A DNA stretch of 64,000 nucleotides. Source: Mycobacterium simiae. Lineage in GTDB: Bacteria > Actinomycetota > Actinomycetes > Mycobacteriales > Mycobacteriaceae. Positions 8,914 to 24,177 of this stretch are shown here, piece by piece. A program made the position numbers and the translations under genes. Below the pieces are notes generated by a model that saw only the letters and a program-made list of their open reading frames with translations, was not told the origin of the DNA and did no database searches. The DNA lies in contig NZ_AP022568.1 in the NCBI RefSeq assembly GCF_010727605.1, forward strand, positions 1,736,001-1,800,000, read 5' to 3'. Each line of letters opens with the position of its first letter. The stretch's first letter is position 1.

Positions 8914-8919
8914 ATATTA
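8914..8919 (-). promoter_or_regulatory. -10 box giving a leaderless fadE8 transcript
   Basis: On the minus strand TAATAT ends 7 bases before the fadE8 ATG (8906), the spacing expected when transcription starts at or next to the start codon. A weak -35 TTGTGC lies 16 bases upstream. No Shine-Dalgarno sequence is seen before the ATG. Confidence 0.5.
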
Positions 8920-8969
8920 CAGTTTTCCAACAACCGCACAAGAGGTGTAATACGACCGGTGTGTCGGGC

Positions 8970-9725
8970 TCAGCCGGTGACGCGCTCCCGCAGGAAGGCG
9001 ATGTCGTCTTTGCGTCCTTCGTCGGCGGTCTCACAGATCACCGGCGCGCCGGCGGCCTCGACCACCGCCACCAGCAGGTCGGGATCGATTTTGCCGGTGC
9101 CGAAGTTGGCGTGCCGGTCAGCGCCCGACCCCGCAGCGTCGCGCGAGTCGTTGCAGTGCACCAAGTCGATGCGCCCGGTCAGCGCCTTGATCCGGTCGAC
9201 CGCGTCGATCAGCGCCTCACCGGCGGCCCAGGCGTGACAGGTGTCCAGGCAAAAGCCAATTCCCTTGTCGCCAATGTGATCCCACAACCTGCCGATGGTG
9301 TCGAAGTAGCGCGCCATGGCGTGGTCGCCGCCGGCGGTGTTTTCCAGGTACACCGGGACGTCGGTGTCCAGATAATCCAGTGCCTTGACCCACCGCTCGA
9401 AGCCGGCCTCCATGTCGTTGTCGTCGGCGTGGCCGCCGTGCACGATGACCGCCGTCGCGTTGATTTCCGCGGCGGCGTCGCAGGTGTCCTGCAAGATCTT
9501 GCGCGACGGGATGCGGACGCGGTTGTTGGCCGAGGCGACGTTGATCAGGTACGGCGCGTGCACGTACAGCGGTGTGGTCGACGCCTTCAGCACCTGCGCG
9601 TCGTCGCGGGGTTTCGGCTTTTTCCAACTCTGCGGGTTGCTGAGGAAGAACTGCACGATGTCGGCGCCGTCGGCTTGCGCGGCGGCCAGCGGGTCGTCAT
9701 TGCGGACATGCGAACCGATGAGCAC
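8970..9725 (-). CDS. end: Endonuclease IV (AP endonuclease)
   Basis: 251-residue Zn-dependent apurinic/apyrimidinic endonuclease (Nfo family) of base-excision repair. It starts at GTG (start [10 protein letters not shown]), which puts the AP-endonuclease TIM-barrel start immediately at the N-terminus. Conserved metal-binding segments are [51 protein letters not shown] and ICETADEG. It sits 66 bases beyond the rpoC terminator. In H37Rv lpqP separates it from fadE8; here only 63 bases do. Confidence 0.95.
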   Translation of the reverse strand: MLIGSHVRNDDPLAAAQADGADIVQFFLSNPQSWKKPKPRDDAQVLKASTTPLYVHAPYLINVASANNRVRIPSRKILQDTCDAAAEINATAVIVHGGHADDNDMEAGFERWVKALDYLDTDVPVYLENTAGGDHAMARYFDTIGRLWDHIGDKGIGFCLDTCHAWAAGEALIDAVDRIKALTGRIDLVHCNDSRDAAGSGADRHANFGTGKIDPDLLVAVVEAAGAPVICETADEGRKDDIAFLRERVTG

Positions 9726-9790
9726 GTCGGCCAGTCTAGTGAGGCGGTGCGACGCGGGACCGTGGCGTTGTCCAGTTCGAGTGGAACGCA

Positions 9791-9827
9791 CGGAAAAAGC
9801 CCCGGGGAAATCCCGGGGCTTTTTCCG
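9791..9827. terminator. Strong intrinsic terminator after rpoC
   Basis: A perfect 16-bp inverted repeat (9791-9806 and 9812-9827) with a GAAAT loop has a GC core CCCCGGG flanked by A5 and T5. On the minus strand the stem runs into a T-rich 3' arm 8 bases after the rpoC stop, the classical factor-independent form that is uncommon in mycobacteria. It is symmetrical, so it could act in both directions. Confidence 0.88.
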
Positions 9828-9834
9828 TCGGTAA

Positions 9835-13809
<3,975 letters not shown>

Positions 13810-13835
13810 TTAGTAACGATTTAATGCCAGGTCCG

Positions 13836-17778
<3,943 letters not shown>

Positions 17779-18789
17779 TTAGTCGCCGAACTCGTGCGCC
17801 TGGTATCGGTGGGTGCCCTCGAGGTCGTCGAGGATGGCCGCCTGCGCCTTCTTGGGCAGCGTGTGCAACATCTCTCGCACGCGGGCCTGGCGGCGAGCCA
17901 CACCCTTGCGCTCCGGCATCCCCGGCGTCGCCGTGATCTGCGGCGGCACCCCCTCGATCTCTTCGGTGCCGCCAGCGTGGTGGCCCTGGTCGAGCAGCGC
18001 CTGCTCTTCGGCCATGGTCGCCTCGTCCTTCTCTTCGGACATGCCGATCGGTCCGATGCGGCGGCCGTTGAGGAACTGGCGCACAACGGGCTCGTCGCTG
18101 GTGAGCAGGACCTCGCGGGGGCCGAACATGACCAGGTGCTTGCGGAACAACATGCCGATGTTGTCCGGCACGGTGCGCGCGATGTTGATGTTGTGCGTGA
18201 CGATCAGGATGGTCGCGTCGATCTGGGCGTTGATGTCCAGGATCAGCTGGCTCAGGTAGGCGGTACGGACCGGGTCCAGACCGGAGTCGGGCTCGTCACA
18301 CAGGATGATCTGCGGGTCCAGCACCAGGGCGCGGGCCAGGCCGGCACGCTTGCGCATACCACCGGAGATCTCGCCGGGGAATTTCTTCTCGTCTCCGCCG
18401 AGACCGACCAGCTCCAGCTTCTCCATGACGATGTCACGGATCTCGCTTTCCTTCTTTTTGGTGTGCTCGCGCAGCGGGAAAGCGGTGTTGTCATAGAGGT
18501 TCATCGACCCGAATAACGCGCCGTCCTGGAACAGCACGCCGAAGAGAGTCCGAATCTCGTAGAGCTCCTTGGCCGAGCACTCAATGATGTCGGTGCCGTC
18601 GATGACAATCGAGCCACGCTCCGGACGAAGGAGGCCGATCAGGGATTTCAAGAACACCGATTTACCGGTTCCCGACGGGCCCAGCAAAACGCTGACCTCC
18701 CCGGCCGGGATATCCAGGGTCACGTCTTCCCAAATCCTGGAGGATCCGAAGGACTTGGTCAGACCGCTGACCTCGATAGCGACGCCCAT
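17779..18789 (-). CDS. mkl: ABC transporter ATP-binding protein Mkl (Mce-system ATPase)
   Basis: 336-residue ABC ATPase (with the ATG at 18789), related to MlaF and known in mycobacteria as the shared ATPase energising Mce lipid transporters. Walker A GPSGTGKS (residues 37-44), signature SGGMRKRAGLARAL, Walker B IILCDEPDSGLD and the switch His in VTHN are present. A C-terminal extension of about 90 residues follows the ATPase domain. ATG 18789 has GGAAGGAT as ribosome binding site. The start used in M. tuberculosis annotations corresponds to a GTG at 18855 (VRYSDSS), which adds 22 residues and remains possible. No permease gene is adjacent; the partners are encoded in mce operons elsewhere. 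Confidence 0.9.
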   Translation of the reverse strand: MGVAIEVSGLTKSFGSSRIWEDVTLDIPAGEVSVLLGPSGTGKSVFLKSLIGLLRPERGSIVIDGTDIIECSAKELYEIRTLFGVLFQDGALFGSMNLYDNTAFPLREHTKKKESEIRDIVMEKLELVGLGGDEKKFPGEISGGMRKRAGLARALVLDPQIILCDEPDSGLDPVRTAYLSQLILDINAQIDATILIVTHNINIARTVPDNIGMLFRKHLVMFGPREVLLTSDEPVVRQFLNGRRIGPIGMSEEKDEATMAEEQALLDQGHHAGGTEEIEGVPPQITATPGMPERKGVARRQARVREMLHTLPKKAQAAILDDLEGTHRYQAHEFGD

Positions 18790-18964
18790 GGGAATCCTTC
18801 CGTCGACACGTGCTGCCACCTGCCCCTTTGTGTGGCTTGAGTCACTGTAGCGCACGCTCTTATCCGCACAGCACTGGTTGTACAGCACCGGAGCGAAAAA
18901 TTAGCGGACTCGAGACCCCACCCTTGTTCGCAGGCTAACGGTCATCACAGCGGCGGTAAAGGGG

Positions 18965-20488
18965 TCACGGGGTGGGAGCCCAATTGCCGTGGAAGCCCAT
19001 CGGTACGCGCTGGGGCAGATGGACCGTGGCAATCGACTCGAGCGTTTGGGCGTCGAGCAACAGTAATTGCCCTTCATCGCGACCTCGGTGATAGCCGTAA
19101 CCGATCAGCACGCCGTCATCCTCGGCGCGCGTGCCCGTGGCAGACGCCGGATTCGGGACAAAGGACATCTCGCCGAGCAAAAGGCTCGGCTCGAGCGCAG
19201 CAACCATGCTGGATCCAGTCGCGTAGTCGTGCTTGTAGAGCGCGCTGGTCATCTCGGTCGCACCGCCGGACAAGTAGCCGCCGTCAAGGCCCACGGCATA
19301 GCCGAACCGGTGCCGACTGCCCAACACGCTTTCGTCGATGCGCGGGAACTCCTGCGGCCGGTCGTCGCGGCACTCGGTGGCAACCGCCCCGGTGGTCAGA
19401 TTGATGGTCCAGCGGTCCAGCACCGGACGGCTGTCGCCGGGTCCGCGCAAATCCCGGTCGAACATCCGCGAGTACCGGACGACGTCCAGCACCAGCACCT
19501 CCGCCCCGGCACGCTGCTCCGAGTAAGCGTTGAGGGGGTGGTAGACGTAGCAGGGCTCGATGTCGAACCACCGCACGGCGGCCTTGCCGGTGCCGTGCGA
19601 CTCGCGGGGCATCACCCCGATGCGCGCCGGGTAATCGTCCTTCCAGCTGTAGGGCATTCGATGCATGGGCCGGCGGTTGTTGTTGATCGCCGCCATCAGC
19701 GGGCTGGGGATACGGACCCGGCCGAGCACCGACTCCACCACCAAACGGGCCGGCGCGCTGAGCCAGCGCGGGACGTTGGCCGGCGCCACCTGCATGGGGT
19801 CGAACGTCACCGGTAGGTCATAAATGACCACATATTTATCGGTCAGCGAGAAGTCGTGCATCATCGGCGATCCGGTCACCTCGATGTCAACGGTGCGGCG
19901 CGCACGACCGGCGGTGTCGATCACCGAGTACTGCACGGTGCGCCCGCGCCCGAAGGAGTAGGACACGGCGTGCAGCTCGCCGCTGTGCGGATCCCGGTGC
20001 GGATGGGCGGTGTACCCACCGAACAGCGTCCCGTCGAAGTCGCACGGCCCGACCGTGTCCAGCCCATCGGTGAGTTCGTAGTTGGCACCACCGCCTTCGA
20101 CGAGCGCCAGTGTTCGCCCCGCATGGGTGAGGACGTTGGTGTTGGGTCCCGCCGACAACATGCCGGCCCGCGGGTTGAGTCCCGCGGGCTGCGGTTCCCC
20201 CAGGGCAGCGCGGACGGGCGGCGTGCGGACCCATCGGTTGCGGTACCAGCACGCCTTGCCGTCGCGCAGCGCGACGCCGTGCACCATCGCGTCGCCGCTG
20301 AACCAGTGGTAGATCGCCGGGTCGACCTCGGCGGCCGGGTTTGGGCCGTTGCGCAGGTAGCGGCCGTTCAGGTGTTCCGGGATCTGCCCGGTGACGCGCA
20401 GGTCCGTCGCGGTCACCTCGGCGCTCACCGGAGCCAGGAAGTCCTCGAGATAGGGGTTGCGGACTGTCGCGCTCTGGGTGGAAGTCAT
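18965..20488 (-). CDS. Carotenoid cleavage oxygenase (Rv0654-like)
   Basis: 507-residue non-haem Fe(II) dioxygenase of the carotenoid/apocarotenoid cleavage (RPE65/lignostilbene) family. N-terminal GRYLRNGPNP and the histidines expected to coordinate iron are visible in HPHRDPHSGELH, MMHDFSLTDKY, YHPLNAYSE and the C-terminal GFHGNWAP. The ATG has AGGAG 7 bases upstream. It is divergent from a TetR regulator with a palindromic operator in the 105-base gap, so it is very likely the regulated target. The natural substrate is not evident. Confidence 0.92.
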   Translation of the reverse strand: MTSTQSATVRNPYLEDFLAPVSAEVTATDLRVTGQIPEHLNGRYLRNGPNPAAEVDPAIYHWFSGDAMVHGVALRDGKACWYRNRWVRTPPVRAALGEPQPAGLNPRAGMLSAGPNTNVLTHAGRTLALVEGGGANYELTDGLDTVGPCDFDGTLFGGYTAHPHRDPHSGELHAVSYSFGRGRTVQYSVIDTAGRARRTVDIEVTGSPMMHDFSLTDKYVVIYDLPVTFDPMQVAPANVPRWLSAPARLVVESVLGRVRIPSPLMAAINNNRRPMHRMPYSWKDDYPARIGVMPRESHGTGKAAVRWFDIEPCYVYHPLNAYSEQRAGAEVLVLDVVRYSRMFDRDLRGPGDSRPVLDRWTINLTTGAVATECRDDRPQEFPRIDESVLGSRHRFGYAVGLDGGYLSGGATEMTSALYKHDYATGSSMVAALEPSLLLGEMSFVPNPASATGTRAEDDGVLIGYGYHRGRDEGQLLLLDAQTLESIATVHLPQRVPMGFHGNWAPTP

Positions 20489-20500
20489 GGCTGAGCTCCT

Positions 20501-20524
20501 ATAACATTGATATTTCAGCGTTAT
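20501..20524. promoter_or_regulatory. 24-bp imperfect palindrome, probable TetR operator
   Basis: The left arm ATAACATTGA and the inverted right arm ATAACGCTGA agree at 8 of 10 positions around a 4-base TATT centre. It lies 12 bases upstream of the oxygenase ATG and 69 bases upstream of the TetR ATG, in the shared divergent promoter region. Length and symmetry are typical for TetR dimers. Confidence 0.65.
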
Positions 20525-20593
20525 TTGCACGCTACGCCAGCACTACGACAATGGCAAGAATCTGCTAGAGATCTGCGAGAGAAGATTGACGAG

Positions 20594-21268
20594 ATGACTT
20601 CGGAGATTCAGCGCAGCGTTCGCGACGAAATGCTGCATGCGGCGGTGCACCTGCTCGATAACGACGGGCCCGACGCCCTGCAGACCCGCAAGGTGGCCAG
20701 CGCCGCAGGAACCTCGACGATGTCGCTGTACACCCATTTCGGCGGCATGCGGTCGTTGATCGCGGCGGTCGCCGAGGAGGGGTTGCGCCAGTTCGACGCG
20801 GCGCTGACGCTGCCGCAATCCGAGGATCCGGTCGCCGACCTGTTCCGCGTCGGCGCCGCCTACCGCCGCTACGCGATCGAGCGGCCGCACATGTATCGAC
20901 TGATGTTCGGCAGCACTAGCGCACACGGCATCAACGCGCCCGCACACAACGTGCTGACCCTGACGGTGGCCGAAATCGAAGAGCGCTATCAAAGCTTCGC
21001 GCACGTGGTGCGCGGCGTGCACCGGTGCATGGCGGCCGGACGGATCACCGTCGGGCTGGCGGACGACGATGCGGCCGTGGTGGCCACCGCGGCGCAGTTC
21101 TGGGCGTTGATCCACGGGTTCGTCATGCTCGAACTCGCCGGCTACTACGGTGACGACGGCTCGGCCGTCGCCCCCGTTCTCAGCGCCATGACCTCGAATT
21201 TGCTTGTCGCACTGGGTGATTCATCGGAGCACGTCGCTCAGTCACTGAAGTCCGCGGTTGCGGCCTAA
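20594..21268 (+). CDS. TetR-family regulator (Rv0653c-like)
   Basis: 224-residue repressor. The helix-turn-helix is at about residues 15-60 (RKVASAAGTSTMSLYTHFGGM), and the C-terminal domain has the ALIHGFVMLELAGYYG stretch of the WHG type. The chosen ATG has AGAGAAG upstream; an in-frame ATG at 20507 lies inside the palindromic operator and would add 29 residues with no family character. Divergent from the carotenoid oxygenase, so probably its repressor and autoregulated through the site at 20501. A hydrophobic apocarotenoid-like ligand would fit the context, but this is inference. Confidence 0.86.
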   Translation: MTSEIQRSVRDEMLHAAVHLLDNDGPDALQTRKVASAAGTSTMSLYTHFGGMRSLIAAVAEEGLRQFDAALTLPQSEDPVADLFRVGAAYRRYAIERPHMYRLMFGSTSAHGINAPAHNVLTLTVAEIEERYQSFAHVVRGVHRCMAAGRITVGLADDDAAVVATAAQFWALIHGFVMLELAGYYGDDGSAVAPVLSAMTSNLLVALGDSSEHVAQSLKSAVAA

Positions 21269-21274
21269 GCGCAA

Positions 21275-21319
21275 CGAAACCCCCGGGACTCCTGCTATTA
21301 GGTGTCCCCGGGGGTTTCG
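21275..21319. terminator. Bidirectional intrinsic terminator between TetR and rplL
   Basis: Perfect 13-bp arms CGAAACCCCCGGG (21275-21287) and its complement (21307-21319) flank a 19-base loop. The genes on both sides converge here (TetR on plus, rplL on minus), so it can serve both. Short A/T runs are at the stem ends. Confidence 0.75.
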
Positions 21320-21330
21320 TGCGAAGCGAA

Positions 21331-21729
21331 CTACTTGACGGTGACGGTGGCGCCGGCGGCCTCGAGCTTGCTCTTGGCCTCGTCGGCGGCTTCCTTGGCG
21401 ACCTTCTCCAGCAGCGGCTTGGGAGCACCGTCGACCAGGTCCTTGGCCTCCTTGAGGCCCAAGCCGGAGACGATCTCGCGAACCACCTTGATCACGCCGA
21501 TCTTCTTGTCGCCGGCGGACTCGAGGATGACGTCGAACTCCGACTGCTCCTCGGCGGCCTCGGCGGCACCGCCGCCGGCAGCACCACCGCCACCGGCGGC
21601 GGCGACGGCGACCGGAGCGGCCGCGGTGACCTCGAAGGTCTCCTCGAACTTCTTCACGAAGTCGGAGAGCTCGAGCAGGGTCATTTCCTTGAACGCGTCA
21701 AGCAGGTCGTCGGTAGAAATTTTTGCCAT
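21331..21729 (-). CDS. rplL: 50S ribosomal protein L7/L12
   Basis: 132-residue stalk protein that recruits translational GTPases to the ribosome. An N-terminal dimerisation domain ([16 protein letters not shown]) is followed by an Ala/Gly-rich hinge (about residues 36-58) and the conserved C-terminal domain [18 protein letters not shown]. Downstream of rplJ with a 32-base gap, in the usual rplJ-rplL operon. Confidence 0.98.
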   Translation of the reverse strand: MAKISTDDLLDAFKEMTLLELSDFVKKFEETFEVTAAAPVAVAAAGGGGAAGGGAAEAAEEQSEFDVILESAGDKKIGVIKVVREIVSGLGLKEAKDLVDGAPKPLLEKVAKEAADEAKSKLEAAGATVTVK

Positions 21730-21761
21730 GGTGTGGGTCCTTCCTGATTGGGGGTTTGGGA

Positions 21762-22379
21762 TTATTCGGCGTCAGCCGGGGTCTCGGCCGGAGCTTCCGA
21801 AGCGGCTTCTTCCGAAGCGGTTGCTGCGGCGGGTGCCGCTTCAGCAGCCGGCGCCGGGGCCGGTTCGGAAGCCTTCTTCTCCTGCAGGGCCGCGGCCAGG
21901 CGAGCCATCTGCGAAGCCGGCGCGTTGAACAGCCCGGCCGCCTTGGCCAGGTTGCCCTTCATGGCGCCGGCCAGCTTGGCCAGCAGCACCTCGCGCGAAT
22001 CCAGGTCGGCGATGCGCTCGACCTCGGCCACCGTCAGGGGGTGACCGTCCATGTAGCCGCCCTTGATGACCAGCGCCTTGTTCTCCCTGGCGAAGGTCTT
22101 GATGGCTTTGGCGGCGTCCACGGGCTCGCCCCTGACGAAGGCGATGGCCGTCGGGCCGACGAAGAGCTCGTCGAGTCCCTCGATGCCGGCCTCCGTTGCC
22201 GCGCGCTTGATCAGCGTGTTCTTGGCCACGGTGTAGGTGGCCGAGCCCGCCAGCGAGCGGCGCAGCTCGGCCAGGTTGGCGACCGTCAGCCCGCGGTACT
22301 CGGTGATCACGGTCGCGGTTGAGGCGCTGAATTGCTCGGCGATGTCGGCAACGGCGGTGGCCTTGTCGGCTTTGGCCAT
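21762..22379 (-). CDS. rplJ: 50S ribosomal protein L10
   Basis: 205-residue stalk base protein that anchors L7/L12 dimers. Begins [17 protein letters not shown], with the conserved [17 protein letters not shown] core. It has a C-terminal Ala/Glu/Pro-rich tail from about residue 172, longer than the roughly 178-residue M. tuberculosis protein. GAGGAGGT lies just before the ATG, which excludes an upstream reading through the leader. Expression is probably feedback-controlled by L10-L12 binding to the leader upstream. Confidence 0.96.
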   Translation of the reverse strand: MAKADKATAVADIAEQFSASTATVITEYRGLTVANLAELRRSLAGSATYTVAKNTLIKRAATEAGIEGLDELFVGPTAIAFVRGEPVDAAKAIKTFARENKALVIKGGYMDGHPLTVAEVERIADLDSREVLLAKLAGAMKGNLAKAAGLFNAPASQMARLAAALQEKKASEPAPAPAAEAAPAAATASEEAASEAPAETPADAE

Positions 22380-22585
22380 GCATACCTCCTCGGTGAAAGT
22401 CACGGTTGCACGTGTTGTCTGCGATCGCCCGAGGAACGACGAACGCCCCGGCGCAGGAAGCGGCACGGGGCGTGAAAACGGCCGGCGCACGCGCCGGCGA
22501 TACTGCCTCGTCCTCCTGCGCGGGCCGCCGGGATGTTCCCGGACCTTCGACCGATTGCTCGGTGACCGACGGTCTTCGGTGGATC
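22380..22585 (-). promoter_or_regulatory. L10 ribosomal-protein leader
   Basis: About 205 bases of transcribed leader before rplJ. On the minus strand it contains CCGAAGACCGTCGGT-like and AAGGTCCGGGAACATCCCGG segments followed by GCGCAGGAGGACGA, which resemble the actinobacterial L10 leader that binds the L10-L12 complex. Further on are two GC-rich hairpins, one with the CGCCGGCGCG/CGCGCCGGCC region near 22480-22500 and one pairing CGCCCCGTGCCGC with GCGCCGGGGCG near 22445-22475. The assignment is by eye; a covariance search would settle it. Confidence 0.65.
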
Positions 22586-22591
22586 GCGACC

Positions 22592-22621
22592 AGGATAGCC
22601 TGACACGCCCTGCTCAACCAA
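22592..22621 (-). promoter_or_regulatory. Candidate promoter of rplJ-rplL
   Basis: On the minus strand TTGGTT (22621-22616), an 18-base spacer and TATCCT (22597-22592). Transcription would start near 22585, immediately before the L10 leader. The -35 is only a moderate match. Confidence 0.45.
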
Positions 22622-22647
22622 AACGGCCGAGCTGGGGTGGCCGCTAG

Positions 22648-23553
22648 CTAGAGGCCCGCCAGCCGGGCCGCGCCGACCAGCCCGGCCTGTGCGCCCAACA
22701 CGGCTGGCACTACCCGCAGGCCGGTCAGGTAGTCCAGGCCGACGTAATTGTTCAGGGCCGTACGCAGCGGGTCGAAGAGTAGTCGGCCGGATTTGGCCAC
22801 GCCTCCGCCGATAACGACCAGGTCTAGGTCGCACACCGCCGCCACCGAGGCGATCATCGCCGCCAGCCCGGTGGCACCGCGCGCGAACGCCCGCAGCGCG
22901 ATGTCATCACCGGCCCCCGCCGCGGTGGCCAGGTCGCCGGCATCGGCCCCGGGCGGTGCGGACCAGCCGTGGGCACGGGCCCAGCGCACCAGCGCCGGCC
23001 CGGCCGCAACCGTCTCGACGCAGCCGCGGCCACCGCAGGTGCACGGCTCGCCGTGCTGCTCGACCACCACATGACCGACGTGCCCCGCGTTGCCGCTGCG
23101 CCCGGTGTAGGGGGCGCCGCCCAGCACCAACCCGCCGCCCACACCCGTCGACACCACCATGGCCAGCAGAAAGCCCGCACCGCGGCCGGCGCCGTGCCAG
23201 TGCTCGCCGAGCGCCATGCAGACACCGTCGCCGCCCAGTCTTACCGGCACGCCGGGCACCGCCGCCGCGACCCGGTCCCGCAACGGAAAACCTCGCCAGC
23301 CGGGGATGTTGATCGGGGCGACGGTTCCGCGGCGCAGGTCGATCGGCCCGGCCGACGCAACCCCCACGGCGGCGACGGTACCGCCGGCTGACCTCAACGC
23401 ATCGGCAATCACGGCGCCGACGACGTCCCAGACCTGTTCGGCCGAGCCGCCCGGCGGAGTGCGACGGGTGATGGTGTGCACCAATACACCTTTCGAGTCA
23501 GCAAGGCCCGCAGCGATTTTCGTTCCACCGATGTCAAGACAGAGAGTAAGCAT
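22648..23553 (-). CDS. ROK-family sugar kinase (Rv0650-like)
   Basis: 301-residue ROK kinase. The N-terminal phosphate-binding loop LDIGGTKIAAGL, the ROK sugar site GHVVVEQHGEPC and the zinc-binding cysteine cluster CTCGGRGCVE are all present, with a second glycine motif VVIGGGVAKSG. The family phosphorylates glucose, mannose or N-acetylated sugars, and the intact catalytic region argues for an enzyme; there is no N-terminal DNA-binding domain, so it is not a repressor. It is third in a run after the alpha-mannosidase and a small protein (6-base gap), so a hexose released from a mannoside is a reasonable substrate guess. Confidence 0.88.
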   Translation of the reverse strand: MLTLCLDIGGTKIAAGLADSKGVLVHTITRRTPPGGSAEQVWDVVGAVIADALRSAGGTVAAVGVASAGPIDLRRGTVAPINIPGWRGFPLRDRVAAAVPGVPVRLGGDGVCMALGEHWHGAGRGAGFLLAMVVSTGVGGGLVLGGAPYTGRSGNAGHVGHVVVEQHGEPCTCGGRGCVETVAAGPALVRWARAHGWSAPPGADAGDLATAAGAGDDIALRAFARGATGLAAMIASVAAVCDLDLVVIGGGVAKSGRLLFDPLRTALNNYVGLDYLTGLRVVPAVLGAQAGLVGAARLAGL

Positions 23554-23559
23554 GACCGC

Positions 23560-24177
23560 TCAGTGCCGATGGGTGTTGTCGGGTTGGCGGGGGTCGCCGG
23601 GATGTTCGTAGCCCGCGGCGAGCTCGACGAGCTCGGCGCGTCGTGCGTCCAGCCACAACCGGAAGGCGCGACGCCGCCCGGCGCCCAGCAGGTGTCCGGC
23701 GATCGCGGGTCGAACCTGGGCCAGCGGCGGGGCCGCCTGCGGCGGCGCGCGCCAACCGTCGACGCCGGGGCGCGACTCGGCGAACCGCAGCGGATTGCGG
23801 GCGTGGTAGGCGGCGACGTCGTCGTCGCAGATCTCGACCGCGCCGGTCACCTCGACATATAGCGCCCGCGCCCGCGGATCGGCCAGCACTGCCGCGGCCA
23901 CACTGCCGATCTCCAGCCGGGCGGTCAGGTCGGGCAGCACCTGCGGCTCGGTCGGCGCGTGCTGCCCGGTCAATCCCCGCGCCGCGGCCTCGGCGGCGAC
24001 GACGCGTTCGGTCACCAAGAGCTGGGTCAGCCACCGCCGCAGTTGCCGGCCCTCGCTGGTTCCGCGGGCCGGGAGCGCGGCCGCGCGCGGACCGTTGCGC
24101 AACCGCACCTCGGCCGCGTCGAGATCCTCGATCGGCACGGGTGCGCCCGCGACGGTGGCCACCCACGGGACGCTCAT
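23560..24177 (-). CDS. Uncharacterised protein at the position named fabD2 in M. tuberculosis
   Basis: 205-residue protein, translationally coupled to the alpha-mannosidase by a 4-base ATGA overlap and 6 bases before the ROK kinase. In H37Rv the gene in this slot (Rv0649) is called fabD2, a malonyl-CoA:ACP transacylase, but I see neither the GQGSQ nucleotide loop nor a GHSLG nucleophile elbow, and the protein is far shorter than a true FabD. The N-terminal half has a helical stretch RRWLTQLLVTERVVAAEAAARG that resembles the N-terminal chaperone segment of SurA/parvulin-type foldases. No signal peptide or membrane segment is evident. Function unknown. Confidence 0.7.
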   Translation of the reverse strand: MSVPWVATVAGAPVPIEDLDAAEVRLRNGPRAAALPARGTSEGRQLRRWLTQLLVTERVVAAEAAARGLTGQHAPTEPQVLPDLTARLEIGSVAAAVLADPRARALYVEVTGAVEICDDDVAAYHARNPLRFAESRPGVDGWRAPPQAAPPLAQVRPAIAGHLLGAGRRRAFRLWLDARRAELVELAAGYEHPGDPRQPDNTHRH

